7,708 bases of DNA from positions 1 to 7,708 of the forward strand of contig CAYIYO010000068.1 in NCBI GenBank assembly GCA_964367715.1, given 5' to 3'. This document shows positions 1 through 5,445 of the stretch, piece after piece. The notes beneath the pieces were generated by a model. It was not told the DNA's origin. It ran no database searches and was given only the letters and a program-made list of their open reading frames with translations. Each line of letters opens with the position of its first letter. The stretch's first letter is position 1. Both the position numbers and the translations under genes were made by a program. The DNA is from CAYIYO01 sp964367715. Lineage in GTDB: Bacteria; Chlamydiota; Chlamydiia; Chlamydiales; Criblamydiaceae.

Positions 1-746
1 AAAATCCTTCAGAAAGTGAGAAGAAAAAAGAAGCTGCAGAGATGTATGAGGGTTGGAAGGAAGAATGCTTATCAAACGCAACCAACTCACAGACAGGGAC
101 TAGCTCTCGGTTGGATAAAAACGTTTCAGAAATCCGTATAGGAGAAAAAGAGATTTTGGAGAAAAGGGATCATCGACAAAACACCAGTCTTGATTTAACA
201 AAGCCCTTTTTTCTTACTGTTTCCGGTGGGAAGGACTCTAACAAATATGAGACGGTGGAGATGGATGATGGTAAAATTGTGATTGTTTCTAGTCAATTTT
301 TGGCTGATGTGAAACGGGGTTATCCTATCGGAGGAACTGTTTTTACAATTGATGACAGTCCAAAAAATATTGTACAAAAATTAAGAGAGTTAGGGATAAG
401 TGATGAAAATATAATATTTGTCACAGAGCATTATAATCAAAGTTTGCTAAGCAATCCAGGGGCGTTATTAAAAAAAGAAACAGGTTTAATTTACCGTAGC
501 GATGAATTCAAATTGGATTTAATTAATGAAGGCGGGAAGATCGTTGTTAAAGGAAGTCTAATTCTACAAAAAGCTCCAGAAATAGGGGATTCAAATGATG
601 TAACACCGGAAAAGGATGAAGAAGATTTTAAACCTAATTACATAAAAGTTGATTTTTTTGTGACGCACTTGGAATCCAATCACACAAATTTAAATAATTA
701 CCATTATTATTTTCACCCTGTTCAGGATACTCCGCCTGAATTGTAA
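1..746 (+). CDS. Unrecognised A+T-rich protein, 5'-truncated by the window edge
   Basis: I do not recognise this protein. The frame is open from the first complete codon at position 3, so 13 more codons (N-P-S-E-S-E-K-K-K-E-A-A-E) precede the first ATG at 42. No Shine-Dalgarno stands before that ATG, so I read it as an internal Met and the gene as entering from the left. The visible part is 247 residues. The first ~70 are strongly charged and rich in Lys, Glu, Asn and Ser. The rest alternates short hydrophobic strands with polar turns (for example GGKIVVKGSLIL), suggesting a mainly beta or alpha/beta soluble domain. There is no membrane segment, no catalytic motif I can name and no repeat. 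Its base composition is visibly richer in A+T than the antiporter and mnmE, which fits a fast-evolving, lineage-specific or transferred gene. A secreted host-interaction protein is possible but unsupported here. Confidence 0.75.
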   Translation, partial: NPSESEKKKEAAEMYEGWKEECLSNATNSQTGTSSRLDKNVSEIRIGEKEILEKRDHRQNTSLDLTKPFFLTVSGGKDSNKYETVEMDDGKIVIVSSQFLADVKRGYPIGGTVFTIDDSPKNIVQKLRELGISDENIIFVTEHYNQSLLSNPGALLKKETGLIYRSDEFKLDLINEGGKIVVKGSLILQKAPEIGDSNDVTPEKDEEDFKPNYIKVDFFVTHLESNHTNLNNYHYYFHPVQDTPPEL

Positions 747-878
747 GTCTTTTCGATAGAAGCGTAATCTGCGTTTTTTCTTCAGAACGTTCTGCCATAG
801 CGAAGCGCAAATATTTTTGTTTTCCATGAAAATTTAGAGATTCGAATAGAGTTATCTAAGTTTAAGCGTCCTGGATAA
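747..878. other. Convergent intergenic gap with palindromes
   Basis: This 132-base gap separates the 3' end of the left-edge gene from the 3' end of the antiporter gene. It holds a perfect 12-bp palindrome, CAGAACGTTCTG (783-794), short palindromes AAATATTT and ATTCGAAT, and several T-runs. I find no convincing G+C-rich stem followed by a T-tract, so neither gene has an obvious intrinsic terminator here. The gap holds no gene that I can support. Confidence 0.5.
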
Positions 879-2537
879 TTAATTCGATATCGTTTCCGCA
901 GATTTTAGTGCGCGTTTTTTGATCAGGTGTAGAATTGCTAACGTCGCGATGCTGATACCGATCGATAGCAGTAGCGAGACAGATAGCGAAATCCATGGCG
1001 ACGAGTCTAGTAGAAATCCACATGCCACATAGCCGACAGAGCTTCCCAAGAAGATGGGGATGGAATAGATCCATTGCGTCTTTACGTGGTCGAGATAGTC
1101 GCAGGCGGAGCTTGTGGTGGCCATGATTGTCGTGTCGGAAATGAGAGAGATGTGGTCCCCACAGACGGCACCCGAAAGGATTGCGCCGAAGATCGGGAAG
1201 AGGATGGGTAGTTGTTCCATTTGGGCGGGAGCTTCGACGTTGACGAGGGACATCACCATCGGGATGGCGATAGGGAATAAAATTGCGGCTGTTGCCCACG
1301 AGCTTCCGAGTGCCAAGGAAATGAGTGTTGCATTCCAGAAAAGGATGAGGGGCAGGAAAGTGATGGGAACGGCGTCGGCGAGCAGAGAGGCGAGCCATTC
1401 TCCTGTACGTAGATCTTCTCTGAGAAGGCCGCCAAGGGTCCATGCTAGGATAAGGATGATACTTACAGGAAGCATCAAGATGATCCCATTGTAGCAGACT
1501 TTGAGAAGCTCAAACAGAGAGAATTTGCGCGTGGCAATGTAGTAGGCAGCAGAGAGTGCGAATGAAGAGAAGCCTGCAGAAAATAGCACTTGAGAAATAG
1601 GTGATATTTGCACAGTGTCTAACAGAGAGTTTTCTCCTCCTAAAAGATGGTAACCGCCGAGATATAACAGAAAGAAAAAGGTGGCGAAGAGGAGGGATCC
1701 AATCGGCATCATGAAGTCGAGCATCGTCGACGACTTTCCTTTGCTTCCTCTTTCTTCATCTTGGACTTTTAGTGGGCACTCTTTTCCTCCGCACACATTG
1801 TTTGTTTGTTCGGCAATTTGTTCGTGGGCATTCATTGTGCCAAAGGTGATTCCCCAGCGGACAATCATCCATACGGATAATACTAGAGTGATCGAATAAA
1901 AAAGGTAGGGAAGGATGTTGAGGTAGACCGAGTAGGGGTTGGCGAGGAGAAGGACGCCGTCCTGATGGACCATTGCAACGCCATTTTCTGTCAGGAAGCC
2001 GATGATTGCTGCTGCCCAGCTCGAGACGGGAGTGAGCATTGCTAAGGGGGCGGCCATGGAGTCGGTGAGGAAAGCGAGTTTGACGCGGGGGATACGAAAT
2101 TTGTCGGTGATGGGGCGCATGACCGAGCCGACGGTGAGACTGCTGAGGTAGTCGTCGATGCTGAGGCAGTGGGAGAGGATGAGTGATGCGGTTTCGGCTG
2201 CTTTTTTGTCGCGAATGGAATTTTTGGCGAAGGCGACGAAGGCGGAGACAGCGTTGGATTGGCGGATCATTTCGATGAGGATGCCGAGGAAGAGGACGAA
2301 GGCAACAATAAAGAAATTTTTTGCTAGAGGAAATGTCTCGACTGAGGAGAGCGCCCATAGGCCGGTGTTGTCCCAAAGGCGATTGCCGACGATGGCAAGT
2401 GCGTCCATGAAATTAAAGTTGGTGGCGATGAAGGCGGCGGCGAGGACTCCAATAAATAAAGAGGAACGAATTTTTTTTGTGGCGAAGCCGAGGAGAAATA
2501 CCAAAAGAGGAGGGATAAGAGAGGCCCACGACATCAT
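879..2537 (-). CDS. NhaC-family Na+/H+ antiporter (COG1757-type membrane transporter)
   Basis: This 552-residue polytopic inner-membrane protein belongs to the NhaC-like antiporter family, which exchanges cytoplasmic Na+ for external H+ or a related ion or organic substrate. Family hallmarks are visible in order: SIDDYLSSLTVGSVMRP (residues 126-142) with acidic pair D128/D129, then D159-S-M-A-A-P, then GSSWATAAILFP (411-422), then CGDHISLISDTT (459-470). About a dozen hydrophobic segments are visible. A hydrophilic loop at ~235-272 holds two Cys (249, 254). The length is within the family range. Two Met codons start the frame; I keep the first. No Shine-Dalgarno precedes it. It lies 70 bases downstream of the rhodanese gene, with a hairpin between, so it may be separately transcribed. 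The true substrate cannot be told from sequence, because some relatives carry malate/lactate or amino acids. NhaC-type exchange is the default reading. Confidence 0.9.
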   Translation of the reverse strand: MMSWASLIPPLLVFLLGFATKKIRSSLFIGVLAAAFIATNFNFMDALAIVGNRLWDNTGLWALSSVETFPLAKNFFIVAFVLFLGILIEMIRQSNAVSAFVAFAKNSIRDKKAAETASLILSHCLSIDDYLSSLTVGSVMRPITDKFRIPRVKLAFLTDSMAAPLAMLTPVSSWAAAIIGFLTENGVAMVHQDGVLLLANPYSVYLNILPYLFYSITLVLSVWMIVRWGITFGTMNAHEQIAEQTNNVCGGKECPLKVQDEERGSKGKSSTMLDFMMPIGSLLFATFFFLLYLGGYHLLGGENSLLDTVQISPISQVLFSAGFSSFALSAAYYIATRKFSLFELLKVCYNGIILMLPVSIILILAWTLGGLLREDLRTGEWLASLLADAVPITFLPLILFWNATLISLALGSSWATAAILFPIAIPMVMSLVNVEAPAQMEQLPILFPIFGAILSGAVCGDHISLISDTTIMATTSSACDYLDHVKTQWIYSIPIFLGSSVGYVACGFLLDSSPWISLSVSLLLSIGISIATLAILHLIKKRALKSAETISN

Positions 2538-2547
2538 ATGAATAAAA

Positions 2548-2592
2548 CTTTGGTTTTTTAGTTTAAACTACGGATAGTTTATCAAACCAAAG
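2548..2592 (-). terminator. Hairpin after the rhodanese gene, probable terminator
   Basis: A two-tier inverted repeat lies between the rhodanese stop and the antiporter start. The outer arms are CTTTGGTTT (2548-2556) and AAACCAAAG (2584-2592), 9 bp. The inner arms are TAAACTA (2564-2570) and TAGTTTA (2575-2581), 7 bp, closing a 4-base loop. Read on the minus strand, the stem is followed by TTTTATT, and on the plus strand by GGTTTTTTT, so it could terminate in both directions. The stem is A+T-rich, so its strength is uncertain. It begins about 15 bases past the rhodanese stop. Confidence 0.5.
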
Positions 2593-2604
2593 GGTTTTTT
2601 TCAA
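2576..2604 (-). promoter_or_regulatory. Candidate promoter of the antiporter gene
   Basis: On the minus strand TTGAAA (2604-2599, five of six matches to TTGACA) stands 17 bases before TAAACT (2581-2576, four of six matches to TATAAT). Transcription would start near 2570, giving a leader of about 30 bases before the ATG at 2537. The elements overlap the hairpin described at 2548-2592. The match is moderate and untested. Confidence 0.3.
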
Positions 2605-2607
2605 TAA

Positions 2608-3240
2608 TTAATAACCGAACCGTGGTATAGTAGGAAACCCGGCATCGTTCCATGCATTCATTCCCCCTGTGACGTTGGCGACTGTATGGTATCCGGCTCT
2701 TTTTAGAAGGGAGCTAGCGACGGCTGAGCGGTATCCGGAGGCGCAGAAGAGGGCGAGAGCGGTAGTATGAGGAAAGGTCGGAAGGGGGCTGTCTCCTAAA
2801 GGGAAGTGGTGAGCGCTTTCGATATGGCCGTTGTCCCATTCTTCTTTTGTACGGACATCGATGAGGAGAGGCGGATGATTTTCCTGAATTTGACAATAAA
2901 TTTCTTTAATAGAGGTGGTGACGATATGGTCCGTCGGAAAACCTAACGTTTTCCATTCTCCAAGCGCGATGCTGTCGGCGACGAAAAATCCGAGTATCGT
3001 AAACCCTCTTTTACTTAGCGCTTCAAGGATTCCTTGAAATGAAATAGCAGGTAACAGAAGAACTACAGGATGTTCCTTTGGGATAAGTGCTTCTATCCAA
3101 CCGCCGCATGTGGAAGTATAAGGAATATTAATACTGCGAGCGATGTGTAGCGAAGCAAACTCTTCTTTGGAGCGAAGGTCGAGGAAAAGGGTGTTTTGTT
3201 CGAGAAGAGTATGAGTGTCGGTAAGGGAAAGGGGTGTCAT
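2608..3240 (-). CDS. Tandem rhodanese protein (inactive N domain, active C domain), CstB-like without the MBL domain
   Basis: The 210-residue cytoplasmic protein has two rhodanese folds. The N-terminal one (about 5-105) has DLRSKEEF (21-28) but no Cys in the expected active loop, which reads LLLPAISF (61-68). The C-terminal one (about 106-207) has LIDVRTKEEWDNGHI (126-140), the full active loop CASGYRS (166-172) with catalytic Cys166, and GGMNAWNDAGFP (192-203). An inactive rhodanese followed by an active one is the layout of the C-terminal half of metallo-beta-lactamase/rhodanese fusions such as persulfide dioxygenase CstB. Phrases such as GGWIEALIPKEHPVVLL also resemble that group. Here the N-terminal hydrolase domain is absent, and I see no trace of it upstream. 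The likely role is sulfur transfer from persulfides or thiosulfate. The ATG at 3240 gives a complete first domain; no good Shine-Dalgarno precedes it. Confidence 0.9.
   Translation of the reverse strand: MTPLSLTDTHTLLEQNTLFLDLRSKEEFASLHIARSINIPYTSTCGGWIEALIPKEHPVVLLLPAISFQGILEALSKRGFTILGFFVADSIALGEWKTLGFPTDHIVTTSIKEIYCQIQENHPPLLIDVRTKEEWDNGHIESAHHFPLGDSPLPTFPHTTALALFCASGYRSAVASSLLKRAGYHTVANVTGGMNAWNDAGFPTIPRFGY
2615..2629. repeat. 15-bp direct repeat, copy 1
   Basis: CCGAACCGTGGTATA lies within the 3' end of the rhodanese gene, and its exact partner is at 3683-3697. Together they bracket most of the rhodanese gene and all of the small membrane gene. Confidence 0.85.
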
Positions 3241-3255
3241 TTGGTTCTTTGAGTA

Positions 3256-3301
3256 ATTCGGGTAAAAAAATGTGTCGTATGGCCTATCTTTTTACCCGAA
3301 T
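3256..3301. repeat. 13-bp perfect inverted repeat between the small membrane gene and the rhodanese gene
   Basis: ATTCGGGTAAAAA (3256-3268) is exactly complementary to TTTTTACCCGAAT (3289-3301), with a 20-base spacer. It starts 22 bases after the stop of the small membrane gene and ends 15 bases before the rhodanese ATG. The T-run lies inside the stem, next to the loop, and none follows the stem, so it is not a standard intrinsic terminator. It may be an operator, a leader hairpin of the rhodanese mRNA, or an atypical terminator. Confidence 0.7.
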
Positions 3302-3323
3302 ATCCGTTTGTGGGCAAGTCCCT

Positions 3324-3569
3324 TTAGATGGTGAGCTTATTATAAAGCCAACCTATTAGGTAAAATCCCACGAAGCCGTCAACAAAGCCATAGACTAGGC
3401 CGACGAGGCTTCCTACGTAGCTGACCTCAAATCCGGGATAAACAGAAGACAGCATATGTAGCCATTCTCCTCCATATCCTCCGAAAAAGAGGTTTGCTAA
3501 GGTCATTAGGAAGACGCATGCACCCCATACGATCCCTCCTGCAACACCTAATCTTTTTGCATTAAGCAT
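3324..3569 (-). CDS. Small two-helix membrane protein (family often labelled holin-like)
   Basis: This 81-residue protein has two clear membrane segments, at about residues 7-30 and 49-75. The segments are joined by a Gly-rich stretch (FFGGYGGEW) and a motif MLSSVYPGFEVSYVGSLVGL, and the protein ends in GWLYNKLTI. The pattern IVWG, then YPG, then GSLVGLVYGFVDGF, then WLYNKL matches a widespread family of small bacterial membrane proteins that I recall being auto-labelled 'bacteriophage holin'. That recall is not checked. No phage genes are nearby, so lysis is not supported and the function is unknown. The start is well supported: AAGGAG (3581-3576) lies 6 bases before the ATG. The gene has its own promoter and a 5' hairpin. 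It is first of the three minus-strand genes and may be cotranscribed with the rhodanese gene. Confidence 0.8.
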   Translation of the reverse strand: MLNAKRLGVAGGIVWGACVFLMTLANLFFGGYGGEWLHMLSSVYPGFEVSYVGSLVGLVYGFVDGFVGFYLIGWLYNKLTI

Positions 3570-3585
3570 AAAGAACTCCTTGTTA

Positions 3586-3613
3586 AGGAAACGCCTCCTT
3601 CGACTCGTTTCCT
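3586..3613 (-). promoter_or_regulatory. 5' leader hairpin of the small membrane gene
   Basis: AGGAAACG (3586-3593) and CGTTTCCT (3606-3613) form a perfect 8-bp stem with a 12-base loop. On the minus strand it would sit at the very 5' end of the predicted transcript. The loop displays AAGGAGG (3600-3594), a second perfect ribosome-binding sequence upstream of the real one at 3581-3576. Bases 3588-3585 (CCTT) could alternatively pair with AAGG of the true site. Whether this controls translation or only stabilises the mRNA is unknown. Confidence 0.5.
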
Positions 3614-3619
3614 ATCTTT

Positions 3620-3628
3620 AGTATAACA
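3620..3628 (-). promoter_or_regulatory. Extended -10 promoter of the small membrane gene
   Basis: TGTTATACT on the minus strand combines the TG of an extended -10 element with TATACT (five of six matches). No good -35 hexamer is present, which is usual for extended -10 promoters. The upstream DNA is A+T-rich. The predicted start is near 3613, about 44 bases before the ATG. Confidence 0.5.
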
Positions 3629-3682
3629 TTAAAAATATTTAATTAACTAATTTAATGAATTTTCATAACTAACATGCTTTAT

Positions 3683-3697
3683 CCGAACCGTGGTATA
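3683..3697. repeat. 15-bp direct repeat, copy 2
   Basis: CCGAACCGTGGTATA here is identical to 2615-2629, 1068 bases to the left in the same orientation. Copy 1 encodes the last codons of the rhodanese (IPRFG on the minus strand). Copy 2 lies in the BI-1 upstream region and contributes most of its candidate extended -10 element. Confidence 0.85.
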
Positions 3698-3699
3698 AC
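3691..3699 (+). promoter_or_regulatory. Extended -10 promoter of the BI-1 gene
   Basis: TGGTATAAC has the TG dinucleotide one base before TATAAC (five of six matches). No clear -35 stands 16-18 bases upstream. Transcription would begin near 3706, giving a leader of about 105 bases that ends in the strong ribosome-binding site AGGAGG (3796-3801). Confidence 0.45.
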
Positions 3700-3809
3700 G
3701 CAGAGACCCAGAGAAAGAGGGAGGTGTTTTTTAAACGGTTTTACGTGAAATTTGCGGTGAATTAGGGAGATGGCGTATAGTAGGCGAAAAGAATCAGGAG
3801 GATGGTAAG

Positions 3810-4550
3810 ATGGAAAGTATGAATCCTACACTAACAACCAACACATTTAAAGGGCACGGATACATTAGTTCCGACACGATGACCATTCAGGGCGTTATTT
3901 GGAAGACCATGCTCTGTTTGCTGTGCGTCTTATTGACGGCGGGATGGACGTGGATGCAATATTATAAGAGTGGCGGAAATGCGGCTGCGTTGTCACCATG
4001 GATGATTGGCGGGGCGATTGGTGGATTTGTGTTGGCGATGATTACCGTCTTCAAAAAAGAATGGTCGCCTGTGACTGCACCTTTGTATGCACTGGTGGAA
4101 GGACTTTTTGTTGGGGCGTTGTCGGCGATTATGGAAGCGTCGTTTCCTGGCATTGTCATGCAGGCGGTTAGCTTGACGTTTGGAACCTTGTTTGCGATGC
4201 TTGCTGCTTATCAAACAGGGTTAATCCGTGCGACAGAGCGCTTTAAGATGGGTGTTGTTGCAGCGACAGGCGGAATTGCTGTCGTCTATTTGGTGACGAT
4301 TGTGCTTGGATTTTTTGGAATCAACGTTCCATTTGTGTTTGCGGGAGGAACGTTTGGGATCCTTTTTAGTCTTTTTGTTGTGATCGTTGCTGCATTGAAT
4401 TTCATTTTGGATTTCGATTTCATTGAGCAGGGAGCGCGTTTAGGTGCACCGAAGTATATGGAATGGTATGCTAGCTTTGCGTTGATGGTGACATTGATTT
4501 GGCTGTATATCGAGTTTTTACGTCTTCTATCGAAGATGAAAGAGCGTTAA
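3810..4550 (+). CDS. Bax inhibitor-1/YccA-family membrane protein
   Basis: This 246-residue protein has a polar N-terminus of about 28 residues and then seven predicted membrane segments at roughly 31-49, 64-81, 91-109, 114-133, 147-169, 176-200 and 215-238. It belongs to the Bax inhibitor-1-like family, in the bacterial subgroup with the N-terminal motif MTIQGVIWKTM (24-34) and the C-terminal motif ILDFDFIEQGARLGAPKYME (199-218). The Asp pair D201/D203 is in the region where relatives such as Bacillus YetJ have pH-sensing acidic residues controlling a Ca2+ leak. A channel role here is inference by family. The start is firm: AGGAGG (3796-3801) lies 8 bases before the ATG, though a second in-frame Met is at codon 4. 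It is transcribed away from the small membrane gene and converges on psd, sharing bases with its stop. Confidence 0.93.
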   Translation: MESMNPTLTTNTFKGHGYISSDTMTIQGVIWKTMLCLLCVLLTAGWTWMQYYKSGGNAAALSPWMIGGAIGGFVLAMITVFKKEWSPVTAPLYALVEGLFVGALSAIMEASFPGIVMQAVSLTFGTLFAMLAAYQTGLIRATERFKMGVVAATGGIAVVYLVTIVLGFFGINVPFVFAGGTFGILFSLFVVIVAALNFILDFDFIEQGARLGAPKYMEWYASFALMVTLIWLYIEFLRLLSKMKER

Positions 4551-5440
4551 TCGACGCTTTTTCCCATTGATTGACCAACAAGGCAGCGGATCTCGTTGCC
4601 TTGTTGTGTCGCTTCTAGCAGATCCTCGTCGAAAACGATCTTTCCTTTCTCAAAAATCACAATCAGCGCGGAAGCTCCAAAAGAGAAATACCCTTTTTCT
4701 TCTCCCTTTTTATAGGTTTTACCTGGATCACTTGTGTGGAGAATGCTGCCCACATTGGTTGCTCCTACTTCGATGTAGAGGACTTTTCCAAAAAGAGGAG
4801 AGCTGATCTCGGTGATGACGCGTTTATTTTCAGTGAAAATGTTCAAATGTTGTTTCACGGCAAAAGGATTTACCGAATAAAGAGGCCCGTTGATCAAACG
4901 AGGAATTGCATGTGTTCCGTCGCAAGGAAAATGGAAGCGATGGTAGTCAGAGGGGCAGAGACGGGCCATCATTAGAGATCCGTGCGCGTAGCGTTCCGCC
5001 AAATGTTTATCTTTTAAAAGCGCTTCTAGACTGAATTTTTTTCCTTTGATAATGTATCCATCGCACGCAGTTAAATCCTGATAAAAGTAGTAGCGTCCAT
5101 CGGCAGGGATGACTGCAGGAGCATCGTTGAGTGGACGCACTTCCGGTTTTAACTTTCTAATAAAAAAGTCGTTGAAAGAAGAAAAGTGTGCAACAGGCAC
5201 AAGGAATTCATTGGAATCAATCTGAAAGCGAGTGATGAAAGGCAGAATCTTGCATTTTGTCCATCGCTGTTTTTGCCACCAGCCGTAGGTGGCAGAGACA
5301 AAGGGCAAGCGGGCGGAAAGGGTGCCGAGGAGAGGTCCTAATCGACCCGGACCATACAAAAAAGCGAGGGCTTTTGCGCCGTAGACAGATTCAATTTTTT
5401 TATTACCATCTGCTCTGTCGATGTAGATGAGGGGATCCAT
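4547..5440 (-). CDS. psd: Phosphatidylserine decarboxylase proenzyme
   Basis: Psd converts phosphatidylserine to phosphatidylethanolamine at the inner membrane. It is made as a proenzyme that cuts itself before a Ser, which becomes the pyruvoyl cofactor of the small alpha chain. At 297 residues it matches the ~300-residue bacterial type found in chlamydiae. Visible marks are SSFNDFFIRKLKPEVRP (87-103), VIPADGR (110-116) with catalytic Asp114, SDYHRFHFP (164-172) with the triad His167, VGATNVGSI (225-233), and the cleavage region KGYFSFGASALIVIFEKG (249-266). The Ser to become pyruvoyl is Ser257. The preceding residue is Ala256 and the following one Ala258, whereas the usual motifs are GGST, LGST or GSS; this is unusual. 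There is no Shine-Dalgarno. The ATG lies 5 bases after the stop of the exported protein gene, so translation is probably coupled. The stop shares TTAA with the BI-1 stop. Confidence 0.97.
   Translation of the reverse strand: MDPLIYIDRADGNKKIESVYGAKALAFLYGPGRLGPLLGTLSARLPFVSATYGWWQKQRWTKCKILPFITRFQIDSNEFLVPVAHFSSFNDFFIRKLKPEVRPLNDAPAVIPADGRYYFYQDLTACDGYIIKGKKFSLEALLKDKHLAERYAHGSLMMARLCPSDYHRFHFPCDGTHAIPRLINGPLYSVNPFAVKQHLNIFTENKRVITEISSPLFGKVLYIEVGATNVGSILHTSDPGKTYKKGEEKGYFSFGASALIVIFEKGKIVFDEDLLEATQQGNEIRCLVGQSMGKSVD
4576..4606 (+). repeat. Strong hairpin 25 bases after the BI-1 stop, inside the psd 3' end
   Basis: CAACAAGGCA (4576-4585) and TGCCTTGTTG (4597-4606) are perfectly complementary over 10 bp. 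In RNA read from the + strand, G-U, C-G and G-C pairs (4586-4588 with 4594-4596) extend the stem to 13 bp around a 5-base loop. It lies in psd codons for about residues 279-289. No T-tract follows on either strand, so it could be a BI-1 mRNA 3' end stabiliser or a non-standard terminator. Confidence 0.6.
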
Positions 5441-5445
5441 AAATA

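Larger units (their letters stand above)
3570..3809. promoter_or_regulatory. Divergent control region for the small membrane gene and the BI-1 gene
   Basis: This 240-base stretch lies between divergent genes. Its left third is the leader and promoter of the small membrane gene. Positions 3626-3670 are very A+T-rich and could act as an upstream activating tract for that promoter. The right part carries the BI-1 promoter candidate and a leader of about 100 bases. I find no reading frame that I would call a gene. Confidence 0.6.

Noticed and set aside
42..44. ATG at 42 as the true start of the left-edge gene
   Set aside because: The frame stays open to the window edge with plausible coding content, and no Shine-Dalgarno precedes this ATG.
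721..740. TTCAGG/CCTGAA stem at the end of the left-edge gene as a terminator
   Set aside because: The stem is only 6 bp and no proper T-tract follows directly.
1114..1494. Long open frame antisense to the antiporter gene
   Set aside because: It mirrors the codon bias of the antiporter, has no ribosome-binding site and gives a low-complexity, Arg- and Met-rich product. The other frames opposite this gene (862-1443, 1756-2376, 2158-2541) were rejected for the same reason.
3324..3569. Prophage lysis gene
   Set aside because: No endolysin, phage structural gene, integrase or attachment site is visible, and the flanking genes are ordinary chromosomal ones.
2615..3697. Transposon or insertion sequence bounded by the 15-bp repeats
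   Set aside because: There is no transposase and there are no terminal inverted repeats just inside the direct repeats. I keep only the repeat itself as a finding.
3775..3784. GTATAGTAGG shared with 2625-2634
   Set aside because: Ten-base matches are expected by chance many times in a window of this size.
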